DNA of 60,521 nucleotides from Pseudoxanthomonas japonensis (GCF_010093445.1 NZ_PDWW01000027.1:1-60521); one strand, 5' to 3'. Shown: positions 20,006 to 27,876, counted from the stretch's first letter. Notes: generated from the sequence alone by a model not told the origin. A program made the numbers and translations.

Positions 20006-20734
20006 ATGACGGATGTAAGTACTCCCTTTGACGAGCGGAAACTGATCGCAACGCTTTCTGCGCGATGTGATGAGCTCCTTCTAGGTCAAGATGCATCAAT
20101 CTTCGAAGCCCCGGAGGTCTTGAACGCGTTTAATCAACTAGTATCCTCGTTGAGGGCTTCGCTGGATGATGACGTTTCCATCGAGAAAGTGCGCATCGTA
20201 GAGGGCGCATATCTTGCAGATGTCTACTCTGCAGAGAAGCTGGGCTCAATGCAGTCAGGCCTGGAGCCTCTGCTGGAGCAGCTCGGCAGAGGCGTGGCTA
20301 GTCTTGAGCTCAACGCTGAGAGACCTAGGCCATTACCAGCGGCGGACTGCGGGGTAACCAGGGGGATGCTGGCTATCCTTGAAGCATCGAAGGACCTTGC
20401 AACTGCAGGAGCTCTTGTTGAAGTTGATCACGTCAGCGGAGCGGCTCAAACGCTTCCAGCGCCAACTCCTAGAGCTATCTCAGCTCTCCCAGCACACAAG
20501 GACCGCCAATCGAGAAAGGTGGATGGGGAGGTAACCGGTCTGGGTCGAGGTGATGCCCGGGGATGCGAGGTTCAGATCGATGGCGGACGCTACTTCATCG
20601 TTCGGAATCTAGCGCTTGAGGATGCATGGTCTTGGGTAATGGCTAGGGCGAAGCTGACAGGAAAAGCCAATTGGGACAATGGACAGTGGGTGTTGGATAC
20701 ATATCAGATGCAAGATCAGCTGGTGTTGAGCTAA
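20006..20734 (+). CDS. hypothetical protein downstream of the giant recombinase
   Basis: 242 aa, not recognised. The N-terminal half is acidic and helical (MTDVSTPFDERKLIATLS..., YLADVYSAEKLGSMQSG). A Pro/Ala-rich linker (about 145-170) leads to a short beta-looking C-terminal domain (EVTGLGRGDARGCEVQIDGGRYFIVRN ... WDNGQWVLDTYQMQ). ATG 20006 is taken because the region upstream is GC-palindromic. It lies 143 bp after the giant recombinase on the same strand, at the integration end of the island, so an accessory or directionality role is possible. There is no sequence proof of that. Confidence 0.6.
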   Translation: MTDVSTPFDERKLIATLSARCDELLLGQDASIFEAPEVLNAFNQLVSSLRASLDDDVSIEKVRIVEGAYLADVYSAEKLGSMQSGLEPLLEQLGRGVASLELNAERPRPLPAADCGVTRGMLAILEASKDLATAGALVEVDHVSGAAQTLPAPTPRAISALPAHKDRQSRKVDGEVTGLGRGDARGCEVQIDGGRYFIVRNLALEDAWSWVMARAKLTGKANWDNGQWVLDTYQMQDQLVLS

Positions 20735-20749
20735 CAGGTCGCAAGTGAG

Positions 20750-20992
20750 TCATGGAGGACACAACCTTATCGACGCACCTACTAGCTTGCCGGCGTCATC
20801 GAACTTCAAGCCGACACCACATACGCGTTTGACACCAGCAGCCTCCATACCGAAAGACTTGTCTTGGCGCTTGGAAAGAGAAACTGCCCGAACAATGCCA
20901 TCCTTGCTTGCAGAGCCAGCCGCGATGTCCGTTTCCGAAGCGGACATTCGCCGTGGCGCACCCTCTGCACCTTGCCGGGTCTGGTTATACAT
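20750..20992 (-). CDS. small hypothetical protein, uncertain
   Basis: 80 aa with plausible composition (SASKDGIVRAVSLSKRQDKSFG, VGLKFDDAGKLVG) and ATG start. It opposes the cassette genes. The competing plus-strand frame is Pro/Arg/Thr-rich and looks non-coding. An 8-bp inverted repeat (GGGTCTGG / CCAGACCC) lies just before its start. No homologue recognised. The remainder of 20735-21109 contains nothing else I can support. Confidence 0.35.
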   Translation of the reverse strand: MYNQTRQGAEGAPRRMSASETDIAAGSASKDGIVRAVSLSKRQDKSFGMEAAGVKRVCGVGLKFDDAGKLVGASIRLCPP

Positions 20993-21109
20993 CGGCTTGT
21001 TAGCCAGACCCAGTCGCCCTAAGATCGAGCCATATCAAGGGGATAGCCCACCATGCGGCGAGCTGTGGATAAGTCGTATAACCGGACCCAGGGATCCGGC
21101 CATTAGATG

Positions 21110-21116
21110 GTTAGGC
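21110..21116 (+). other. cassette-start core site GTTAGGC
   Basis: GTTAGGC fits the integron crossover core GTTRRRY and lies 25 bp before the first cassette gene, like the cores before the following cassettes. The 5' half of its recombination site is not convincing (a GTATAAC-like box at 21078), so it could be the end of a decayed attC or of an attI. Confidence 0.5.
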
Positions 21117-21141
21117 CGCACACACACATTCAGGGGAACTA

Positions 21142-21498
21142 ATGATCACGCTAACCGCAGAGATATATACGCCGCGCTGGGGCCATGACGACACCTACAA
21201 GTTCGAGATGTCGAACGAAGAGATGGTCGTCTCGAATGGGCCAAGGAAATCGAAGTGTGTGTGGCAGGAAGGTAGCGATCCAATCTGGCAGGGCGATTCA
21301 ATTGACAGTCACCTCCGCAACGACTCCATATACGCCCCGAGGGTGTTTCCAGATCTCCTTGAGCATCTTTGGCGCGCTTGGCGGAACGGTGACCTGAACG
21401 CCGAACAAGCTCAGGTGGAGCTCGACGTAATCGTTGAGTGGCTCAACTCGCTCACTCGCGCCAAGCCTCGGACGGATTTCTGGCGCAAGTACTTTTAG
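21142..21498 (+). CDS. integron cassette protein, hypothetical (cassette 1)
   Basis: 118 aa, not recognised. No signal peptide or membrane segment. Trp- and acid-rich soluble protein with N-terminal MITLTAEIYTPRWG and a C-terminal helix (LNAEQAQVELDVIVEWLNSL). The gene starts 25 bp after a GTTAGGC core and ends 45 bp before a 112-bp attC, which is the standard one-gene cassette layout. Confidence 0.75.
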   Translation: MITLTAEIYTPRWGHDDTYKFEMSNEEMVVSNGPRKSKCVWQEGSDPIWQGDSIDSHLRNDSIYAPRVFPDLLEHLWRAWRNGDLNAEQAQVELDVIVEWLNSLTRAKPRTDFWRKYF

Positions 21499-21543
21499 CG
21501 CCTCGTTCGAATGCGGAGGAGAACGGGCTGTGCGGGAACCGCG

Positions 21544-21655
21544 ACCTAACAGTGCGTTCAAGCCGACACCGCTTGGCTACGCCAACCACATGGCAGAGAA
21601 AGCTTGCCATGTGGTCTGCTCCACTACGCGGCGCGGCTTAACTTTGGCGTTAGGC
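21544..21655 (+). other. attC site 1 (112 bp)
   Basis: R'' box ACCTAAC (21544-21550) and R' box GTTAGGC (21649-21655). Inner arms TTCAAGCCG and CGGCTTAA pair with one unpaired base, as in the L''/L' pair of attC sites. The middle holds a further hairpin (CCACATGGC ... GCCATGTGG). Confidence 0.88.
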
Positions 21656-21671
21656 CTCAGCGAGAGTTCTT

Positions 21672-21998
21672 ATGCAGCTTGTGAAGTGCCGCTACTGCTC
21701 AGCTATCACTGCAAAGAGTCAAAGTTACTGCAATAACTGCAGGCGGCCGTTGGAGGGCTCGGTTTTCACACAATCTCCTCCTGACCTCAAGAGGGACCCG
21801 ACCCCGTCCTCGCAAGTACCGCGACTCGACCCGCCGCCTCCAAAGCAAGATCGTCGTGACAAGCGATCATTGGGCGACATCCTTGGCACCATATTTGCCT
21901 GGCTGCTAATTATCTCTTTTGTTCTTGGTACATTCGCAAGTTGCATAGGGCTCGGATCGGGCGGCGGCAGCTGTAGGTATGGCGATTGTGATTACTAG
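21672..21998 (+). CDS. cassette 2: small zinc-ribbon membrane protein
   Basis: 108 aa. Two Cys pairs near the N-terminus (CRYCSAITAKSQSYCNNC) form a probable zinc ribbon. A Pro-rich charged linker follows, then one hydrophobic segment (about 75-97, LGTIFAWLLIISFVLGTFAS) and a Gly/Ser/Cys-rich tail. It starts 16 bp after the attC 1 core and ends just before attC 2. Function unknown; single-pass zinc-ribbon proteins are common small unknowns in bacteria. Confidence 0.75.
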   Translation: MQLVKCRYCSAITAKSQSYCNNCRRPLEGSVFTQSPPDLKRDPTPSSQVPRLDPPPPKQDRRDKRSLGDILGTIFAWLLIISFVLGTFASCIGLGSGGGSCRYGDCDY

Positions 21999-22019
21999 TT
22001 GTTTCTTGGCGGGCCTGAG

Positions 22020-22079
22020 GCCCAACAATTCATTCAAGCGGAGCTCGCTTCGCGGGTCGGCTTAATTCAGGCGTTAGGC
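22020..22079 (+). other. attC site 2 (60 bp)
   Basis: R'' GCCCAAC (22020-22026) and R' GTTAGGC (22073-22079). The inside is TTCAAGCGGAGC..CGCTTCGCG..TCGGCTTAATTC, a short stem-loop almost identical in its right half to attC 3. Confidence 0.9.
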
Positions 22080-22094
22080 GACTAGGATAAATTC

Positions 22095-22547
22095 ATGCGC
22101 TTTTTATTTTTTACTCTTGGGCTCGTTACTAGCTTTTCCGTAACTGCTTGGCCCACCGAAACGTCGGACAAGGTTTGGCGCTCCGGCTGGGGGCAAGGCG
22201 TCGCGGAGGCTCAAGTGACACACGGCTCTGGTAATGAGATCTATGTCGCCTGCGAGGACGGCAGCGGTATGGACAGCTCAATTAGCTTCACGCTTGCTGG
22301 GGACAGCTCGAAGAGCGGCGAGATACTCATGATCTTTGACAAGAGCGACCCGGATTCAATTCAGGTCAATTCAAGTGGAAACATTGTCTCTGACAGCCAC
22401 GCCAGTGATTCGACCTTTCGCTACGTGCTAGACAAGTTCAAGAGACACAGTAGTGTTTATGTCCGCTTCCCTGATGGGCGTGAGTCAACCTTCACGCTTA
22501 AAGGCGCAGCCAAAGCAATCGGCGACTGCCGCTCTACATTTCCGTAG
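22095..22547 (+). CDS. cassette 3: secreted hypothetical protein
   Basis: 150 aa with a clear signal peptide (MRFLFFTLGLVTSFSVTAWP, cut near 19). The mature part is polar and beta-like, with two Cys (CEDGSG and the GDCRS end) that could form a disulfide. Starts 15 bp after the attC 2 core and stops 6 bp before attC 3. Small exported proteins are typical cassette cargo. Role unknown. Confidence 0.78.
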   Translation: MRFLFFTLGLVTSFSVTAWPTETSDKVWRSGWGQGVAEAQVTHGSGNEIYVACEDGSGMDSSISFTLAGDSSKSGEILMIFDKSDPDSIQVNSSGNIVSDSHASDSTFRYVLDKFKRHSSVYVRFPDGRESTFTLKGAAKAIGDCRSTFP

Positions 22548-22553
22548 GCCACC

Positions 22554-22613
22554 GCCTAACAATTCCTTCAAGCCGAACCCGCTTCGCGGGTCGGCTTAAT
22601 TCAGGCGCTAGGT
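22554..22613 (+). other. attC site 3 (60 bp)
   Basis: R'' GCCTAAC (22554-22560); the R' position reads GCTAGGT (22607-22613), a one- to two-base departure from GTTRRRY. Inner arms TTCAAGCCGA and TCGGCTTAA with the loop CCGCTTCGCGG. The altered core may make this junction a poor recombination substrate. Confidence 0.85.
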
Positions 22614-22618
22614 AGCTA

Positions 22619-23275
22619 ATGACAATCGAACAACGACTCGTAGAAGCAATAGTCTCTGCAACGAACAAGTCTTGGCGCTACCGCAAAGACCTTCTAGAGA
22701 TTCGACCCGAGTACCTTTTAACCGTAGCGGCTGCCGACAGCCTATCAAATGGGTTTGACGGAATCTGTGGGATTGATGTTCAGATCACTCTAGAAGCGAG
22801 GACTCGTGACGTCTGCTTCGAGATTATGAAGAGCGCTGTTGGCATCAAGGCGATCATCAAGGGAAACAGGCTCAAGCTGCATCGCAAGGGCAGGATAGAT
22901 GTCTTCCTTTCGCATGAAAAGTGCTGCTGGGCGGTTGAACTCAAAGGCTTCGACCCGCAAGCAAATCAGATCGTCAAAGAGATTGAAAGATTCATCCAGC
23001 TACTGGAAGCAAACAATTGGATCAACGGGTGCGAAGGTTGCTACCTTGCCTTTCCGGCCATCAAGACTAAGCGCAAGTTGATTGAGAAGCACGTTGAAGC
23101 CACGATTTCAGGCCTCCCTATCTCGGCGACGTACACGGAAGAGATTCATCACACTGGTGAGGATCCCGAGGACGGGATCCCGGTATTCAAGATATTCGTC
23201 GTTAAGATCTCTCGAACGCTGCCTAGTAGTTCGTTCAAGGTGAGCCCGCTTCGCGGCCCCGGCAGAGCAGCGTAA
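22619..23275 (+). CDS. cassette 4: hypothetical protein
   Basis: 218 aa soluble protein, begins 5 bp after the attC 3 core. Central residues RIDVFLSHEKCCWAVELKGFDPQANQIVKEIERF could be a nuclease-like strand-helix: D...E-x-K with the conserved lysine resembles a PD-(D/E)XK core. This is a suggestion only. Charged helical C-terminus (KTKRKLIEKHVEATISG). Its last codons run into attC 4, so the C-terminal tail is encoded by recombination-site sequence. Confidence 0.72.
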   Translation: MTIEQRLVEAIVSATNKSWRYRKDLLEIRPEYLLTVAAADSLSNGFDGICGIDVQITLEARTRDVCFEIMKSAVGIKAIIKGNRLKLHRKGRIDVFLSHEKCCWAVELKGFDPQANQIVKEIERFIQLLEANNWINGCEGCYLAFPAIKTKRKLIEKHVEATISGLPISATYTEEIHHTGEDPEDGIPVFKIFVVKISRTLPSSSFKVSPLRGPGRAA

Positions 23276-23329
23276 GGTGGTCACTCCGCCGTAACCGCGC
23301 AGCGGGCCGGCTTAGCTCAGGCGTTAGAC
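23221..23329 (+). other. attC site 4 (109 bp)
   Basis: R' GTTAGAC (23323-23329) is canonical. The R'' position reads GCCTAGT (23221-23227) instead of GCCTAAC. Inner arms GTTCAAGGTGAGCC and GGCCGGCTTAGCTC are partly paired. Longer middle than attC 2 and 3. It overlaps the end of the cassette 4 gene. Confidence 0.75.
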
Positions 23330-23336
23330 GGCACAC

Positions 23337-23525
23337 ATGACCATGGTCCCCACCGAATGTCGCATGCCGTCGCTCTACCCGGAGTTGGAGCGGCTGCAAC
23401 CCAGAACCCTGCTTCTAGCTGCTTTCATTGGCAACGGTACACTCAGTCAGAATGCCGCCTTGATCCGAAGAAATCTCATTCGACTAGTCGACAAGGCTGT
23501 CTATGAGTACTCACTCGAGATTTGA
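23337..23525 (+). CDS. cassette 5, short and probably truncated
   Basis: 62 aa starting 7 bp after the attC 4 core, which fits a cassette start. Sequence MTMVPTECRMPSLYPELERL... with a hydrophobic stretch LLLAAFIGNG. No attC follows before the next gene at 23753, so the array ends here with a cassette that lost its 3' site. Not recognised. The gap 23526-23752 shows nothing else beyond the ribosome site of the next gene. Confidence 0.45.
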   Translation: MTMVPTECRMPSLYPELERLQPRTLLLAAFIGNGTLSQNAALIRRNLIRLVDKAVYEYSLEI

Positions 23526-23752
23526 GACGTGATGTTTGTAGAGTTGAAAGGCCGCAATAGACCTTGCAGCAATGGTTGACGACCATGCCTGATCGGTGCC
23601 AAGCAGGGGCGCCGTGTCTTCCAGTGCATCTAAATTTTCCACTAGCGTAGCCGATAGTTGATAACATCAACCGTCCTTTCGAGCTGTGTCTTTGGTTGTT
23701 TTCGCAGCTCAAGAGTAGGGGGGTGCAGCAAGTCCACAAATCAGGGGAGATC

Positions 23753-24775
23753 ATGGAAGGAAGCCTTACGGAGCAGTTGCAGGACAAGATCAGCGATGTA
23801 CTGCGAGATGCACTCGACTCGGTGCGTGTCTCTCAAAACCAGTACTACCAAGAAAATCCAGACAAGATCCCCGGTCCAGCGGCAATCGATGCGCTCGTCC
23901 GCGCAGCTGTAACACAGAACGCAGCGATCTCCGGTGCAGCCAGCCTAGTGCCAGGACCATGGGGTATGTTGGCGGTGGTGCCGGAACTGACGCTAGTAAT
24001 CAGAAACCAGCTCAAGCTGATCTATGACATCGGCGCCGCGCAGGGCCAGAAAGAAATTCCGAATGAGCTGTTGCTGGGTGTTCTTGTCAGCGCCGTTGGT
24101 AGCAGCGCGGGTAGCCTGTTAGTCATGCACGGTGGCAAGGTGCTAGTGCGGCGTGCTTCGCTGCGGGTAATGCAGAAAATGATTGCGCTGCTGGGCGGAC
24201 GCATAGCTCAGCAGGCCTTGAAATCTGCTGTCAGCAAATGGTTGCCGGGCATCGGCGCGGCCGCGATGGCTGCTTGGACGGGCTACCTGACCAAGAAGAT
24301 CGGCGAGAAAGCTCGCGAAGTTTTCGAGCACGAGATCGTCAACGATCCCACCACGGGGGATCTGGAGCTGATTAGGTCTGTGGAGCTCGCTGTGGCCAGT
24401 AGTGAGATCGAGGAAGAAGCCGGAGATCTGCTTGAGTTTTGTAAGCTGCAGGTGCTGATCGACCTAGCCAAGATCGATGGACGTCTCGTCGACACTGAGA
24501 GGCGCCTCATAGATGAGGCATTGGAGAGCCCTGGACTAAGTGACCGGCAGCGCGAGCGACTGCGCGCGTCATTGTCGGGTCATTCAGAGCCACTACAAGG
24601 TATCGATGTAATCGCTGGTCGCCCCGACACTGCGATCGCGCTGCTATCTAACATGATCGCCCTTGCTCGCAAGGACGATGACTTTCATATCACGGAAAAG
24701 CTCTATATCAAGAAGGTCGGAGGGCTTCTCGGTTTCACGTCGGCGGAAGTGGATGACGTAATTGGTGGTGCCTGA
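23753..24775 (+). CDS. EcsC-like/TerB-like protein
   Basis: 340 aa, ATG 23753 preceded by AGGGGAGA. The N-terminal half has hydrophobic helices of EcsC type (LVPGPWGMLAVVPELTLVIRNQLKLIYDIGAAQG, then LLGVLVSAVGSSAGSLLVM and WLPGIGAAAMAAWTGYLTKKIGEKA). The C-terminal third (about 225-340) resembles a TerB-like helical domain: LIDLAKIDGRLVDTERRLIDEAL and later IALARKDDDFHITEKLYIKKVGGLLGF, both with acidic EF-like spacing. TerB-type domains occur in membrane-associated stress and defence complexes. Stands alone on the plus strand after the cassette array. The assignment is by motif, not by family name. Confidence 0.65.
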   Translation: MEGSLTEQLQDKISDVLRDALDSVRVSQNQYYQENPDKIPGPAAIDALVRAAVTQNAAISGAASLVPGPWGMLAVVPELTLVIRNQLKLIYDIGAAQGQKEIPNELLLGVLVSAVGSSAGSLLVMHGGKVLVRRASLRVMQKMIALLGGRIAQQALKSAVSKWLPGIGAAAMAAWTGYLTKKIGEKAREVFEHEIVNDPTTGDLELIRSVELAVASSEIEEEAGDLLEFCKLQVLIDLAKIDGRLVDTERRLIDEALESPGLSDRQRERLRASLSGHSEPLQGIDVIAGRPDTAIALLSNMIALARKDDDFHITEKLYIKKVGGLLGFTSAEVDDVIGGA

Positions 24776-24974
24776 ACCGTCACCCAGCGCCTTCTCGACA
24801 AATGGTGTGGGGCTCTTTCGCCATGGTCGGCTGGTGTAGCGGATATCGACTGCTGTGTGTGAGCGGCAACCGGTTGCGAGTTCCGGTCTATGAGGCGCCG
24901 AACGTCGGCTACTAGATCCGCATGCGCAGCAATCTATAATAGATCATCAGGCCTGGGGAGGCCTCTAGGGGAGC

Positions 24975-25853
24975 ATGATGGAGTTTAGTCGCCTGTTGGC
25001 GGTGCCCATCTTCGGGCTGATGTTCTGTGCGTCGGTAAGTGCCCAAGACATCAAGTGTGATCAGGTCTTTATGAACCCGTCGGAGAAGCAGATCTGCGGC
25101 TCTGAGGATCTTCTTCGGCAGGACGCGGTGATGGGTGAGTTGTATCGCCGTGTCGAGCCACACATGGATCAAATCAAGAAGCAGCAACGCGAATTTCGCC
25201 GCGGACTGAAGTCGTGCAAGGGTGATGTTCCTTGTTTGGAGAGTTCCTACGGGCACCGTATCGAGGAGCTCAAGCAGGCGATCAATACGCTGCCAGATGC
25301 AACTCAAGAGCAGATCGAGCAGCTGTCCCTGGAGGCTGCTGTCATCGAGGAGCAACGGAATGAGGATGCGCTTGTGCGCGCCGAACTTGAGGCGGAAATC
25401 GCGCCGACGGTTGAAACATCACAAGAAAATGTCGAGACGCCGCCTGACTCTGTAGTTCCGAACCAGGAAATCGTGATCAGCGAAGTCGTGGATGAGACAC
25501 CCGACATCGCAAGGGAGAGTGTTGAGTCGCCTTGGTGGTTGAAATGGCTGGGCCTTGGTGCTGCAGGTGTTTTCCTGTTGTGGTTATGGGGCGTAATCCA
25601 GGAAGTGTTCGGTCGCTGTCCGAAATGCAAGCAGTGGCGGGTAGCTTCCGTTACTGACAGTGATCAGAGGAGACATACCGAGTATGAGACGAAGACTTTC
25701 ACCGACGTTCACCGAGACAAGAACTACAACGTCACGGGAAGAACCGAGAAGAGGCGCCAAGTGAAAGTCAATGTCGTGAATACCACTGAGTACTTGAAAT
25801 GCAGGAGCTGCCAGCATGAATGGTCAAGAAGCCATACTCGTCGTAGCAGCTGA
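24975..25853 (+). CDS. LprI-like secreted domain, membrane segment and zinc ribbon in one protein
   Basis: 292 aa. Signal peptide cut near residue 23 (CASVSAQD). Residues 25-95 carry the LprI/DUF1311 cysteine pattern (KCDQVFMNPSEKQICGSEDLL..DAVMGELYRRV ... SCKGDVPCLESSYGHRIEEL), as in periplasmic lysozyme-inhibitor-like proteins. A Glu/Val-rich linker leads to one membrane helix (about 186-207) and then a C-terminal four-Cys ribbon (CPKCKQW ... CRSCQHEW). With signal peptide cleavage the ribbon would be cytoplasmic. AGGGGAG stands very close to ATG 24975, so ATG 24978 is an equally good start. Function unknown; the layout suggests signalling across the membrane. Confidence 0.7.
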   Translation: MMEFSRLLAVPIFGLMFCASVSAQDIKCDQVFMNPSEKQICGSEDLLRQDAVMGELYRRVEPHMDQIKKQQREFRRGLKSCKGDVPCLESSYGHRIEELKQAINTLPDATQEQIEQLSLEAAVIEEQRNEDALVRAELEAEIAPTVETSQENVETPPDSVVPNQEIVISEVVDETPDIARESVESPWWLKWLGLGAAGVFLLWLWGVIQEVFGRCPKCKQWRVASVTDSDQRRHTEYETKTFTDVHRDKNYNVTGRTEKRRQVKVNVVNTTEYLKCRSCQHEWSRSHTRRSS

Positions 25854-25910
25854 TCCGAATTGCCGGAACTGACGTAAGGCCTTCCATTCCAGAGAATAGG
25901 TTGCATCTGC

Positions 25911-27716
25911 GTGACAACTTTTGACAGTACCAAGCTACCGCTCAAAGACCTGCTCAAGGACATCGTCAGCGGAAAGATCCAGCTGCCGGACTTTCAGCGT
26001 GGCTGGGTCTGGGATGACGAGCACGTTCGTAGCTTGCTGGTCAGCTTGGGTCGCTCCTTTCCCGTGGGCGCGGTAATGCTGCTTGAGACCGGTGGCTCAG
26101 TGCGCTTCCAGGTGCGCCCGGTCGAGAACGTTCCGCTTGACGGGCTGTTGGCATCCGAGAAGTTAATTCTGGACGGCCAGCAGCGTCTGACCACGCTCAC
26201 GCAGGTACTTAAGCTCTCCGGCCCCGTAAAGACTACGACAGACAAAGGCAAGCCAGTAGATCGCTACTACTACATCCATATTCCGACCGCTCTAGCGGGG
26301 TCGGATCGGTTGGACGAAGCGATCATTGCCACTGACGGCAGCCGCCAACAGCGCAGTGATTTCGGTCGAAAGATCGATTTGGACCTTTCTACGCGCGAAC
26401 TAGAGTGTCAGCAACTCTACTTCCCCTGCTCGGAGATCCTGGAAGTCATGGGATGGCTGCAGGACCTCTATCAGTACAACGCAGCAGCGGTACCGCTGTT
26501 CTTTGATTTCAAGAGGCAGGTGCTCGATGCCTACAATGAGTATCAAATACCACTGATTGTGCTCAAGAAGGAGACTAGCAAGGAGGCGGTCTGCCTGGTA
26601 TTTGAGAAGGTCAATACCGGCGGCGTGCCCCTGTCTGTGTTCGAGCTGGTTACGGCGACGTACGCCGCAGATGCCTACAACCTGCGCGATGACTGGTTTG
26701 GAAGCACACAGAGACAGGTGTCATCACGCAAGGTACGCTTGGCCAAGGAAGCCATCCTCAAGGGAGTTGAGAACACCGACTTCCTGCAGGCTATCACCAT
26801 GTTGCACACCCTTGAGAAGCGGCGGGCTGATTTGGCCGAGGGCAAGACGGGGAAGCAGGTGACGCCTGTCAGTGCCAAGCGAGCCTCGGTACTGGAACTG
26901 CCACTCGAGGCCTACCAGCGTTGGGCTGACCAGGTAGAGCAGGGATTCCTGCGCGCAGCCAAATTCCTCAGACAAGAGTGTTTCACCTCACCCCGGGATC
27001 TGCCTTACAGGACCCAGCTGGCTCCTTTGGCTGCGGTGCTGGCTCTTGTCGGCGCTGATGAGCGCTGGCGCGAGCCGCGCATTCACCAGAAGCTGGCTCA
27101 GTGGTTCTGGTGCGGAATTCTTGGAGAGCTGTACGGCGGTGCGGTCGAGACTCGCATGGCCAATGACGTGGAAGAGCTGGTGGCATGGATCGAGTCCAAT
27201 GGCGCGGCCCCGCGGACGATCGGTGATGCAGCGTTCCAAGTAGATCGTCTGGCATCTCTGACCTCGCGCCTCAGTGCTGCGTACAAGGGCATCAACGTAC
27301 TCGTTCTGCGTGAAGGGGCCCATGACTTGTTCTGGAAGTCCCGCATTCGCGATCTGGAGGCAGACGAGGTCGCCCTCGACATTCATCACATCTTCCCACG
27401 TGACTGGTGCGAGAAGCAGGGCATCGCCCGCCGTCGATACGACACGATCATCAACAAGACCCCCATTTCATACAAAGCGAATCGCATGATCGGCGGCGCC
27501 GCACCATCCAGCTATCTTGCCTCCCTTCAAGCACACCGGCAGGTGCAACTGGACACTGTTGGAATGGATGTCCTTCTCAAGAGCCATCGAATCCCGACAG
27601 AAGCTTTGCGTGCCGATGATTTTGATACGTTCTACGCGCAACGCCAGCAGAATCTGATGAGTCTTATCGAGGGTGTAATGGGCAAGCATTCCTCTTCCGA
27701 GACCACCCTTGGCTAG
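25911..27716 (+). CDS. single-chain GmrSD-type DUF262/DUF1524 protein (type IV restriction-like)
   Basis: 601 aa, GTG start. The N-terminal DUF262 domain shows IQLPDFQRGWVWDDEHVRSLL and the NTPase/ParB-like signature LDGQQRLTTL (D88-R92). The C-terminal DUF1524 His-Me-finger nuclease shows DIHHIFPRDWC (H492, H493) and NKTPISYKANRMIGG. Known: GmrS and GmrD, and one-chain fusions, cut DNA with modified cytosines and restrict phages. Here both halves are fused and intact, so it is probably an active modification-dependent restriction enzyme. It sits alone on the plus strand and is convergent with the leftward run to its right. Confidence 0.88.
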   Translation: MTTFDSTKLPLKDLLKDIVSGKIQLPDFQRGWVWDDEHVRSLLVSLGRSFPVGAVMLLETGGSVRFQVRPVENVPLDGLLASEKLILDGQQRLTTLTQVLKLSGPVKTTTDKGKPVDRYYYIHIPTALAGSDRLDEAIIATDGSRQQRSDFGRKIDLDLSTRELECQQLYFPCSEILEVMGWLQDLYQYNAAAVPLFFDFKRQVLDAYNEYQIPLIVLKKETSKEAVCLVFEKVNTGGVPLSVFELVTATYAADAYNLRDDWFGSTQRQVSSRKVRLAKEAILKGVENTDFLQAITMLHTLEKRRADLAEGKTGKQVTPVSAKRASVLELPLEAYQRWADQVEQGFLRAAKFLRQECFTSPRDLPYRTQLAPLAAVLALVGADERWREPRIHQKLAQWFWCGILGELYGGAVETRMANDVEELVAWIESNGAAPRTIGDAAFQVDRLASLTSRLSAAYKGINVLVLREGAHDLFWKSRIRDLEADEVALDIHHIFPRDWCEKQGIARRRYDTIINKTPISYKANRMIGGAAPSSYLASLQAHRQVQLDTVGMDVLLKSHRIPTEALRADDFDTFYAQRQQNLMSLIEGVMGKHSSSETTLG

Positions 27717-27876
27717 GTAGACGAGCGAACAAGTTCCAAGGGTCGGATACGACTCAAGCTTCGGGAAGATGCTGCGGGGGATCCGCGTTATCGAGAGTGC
27801 ATTCGATTCCGAACTCAGAGCTCACCTGTCCTTGAGAGCTTGCCAGACGCCCGGCTTGCAGCAGCGAATCTTCTGG

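Noticed and set aside
14724..20734. Gamma-mobile-trio recombination genes (GmtY/X/Z)
   Set aside because: Only two genes are present, and the sizes (1712 and 242 aa) and architecture do not fit what I know of that trio; no motif supports the name.
20745..21188. 147-aa plus-strand open frame before cassette 1
   Set aside because: Pro/Arg/Thr-rich, crosses the GTTAGGC cassette boundary and overlaps the start of the first cassette gene; looks non-coding.
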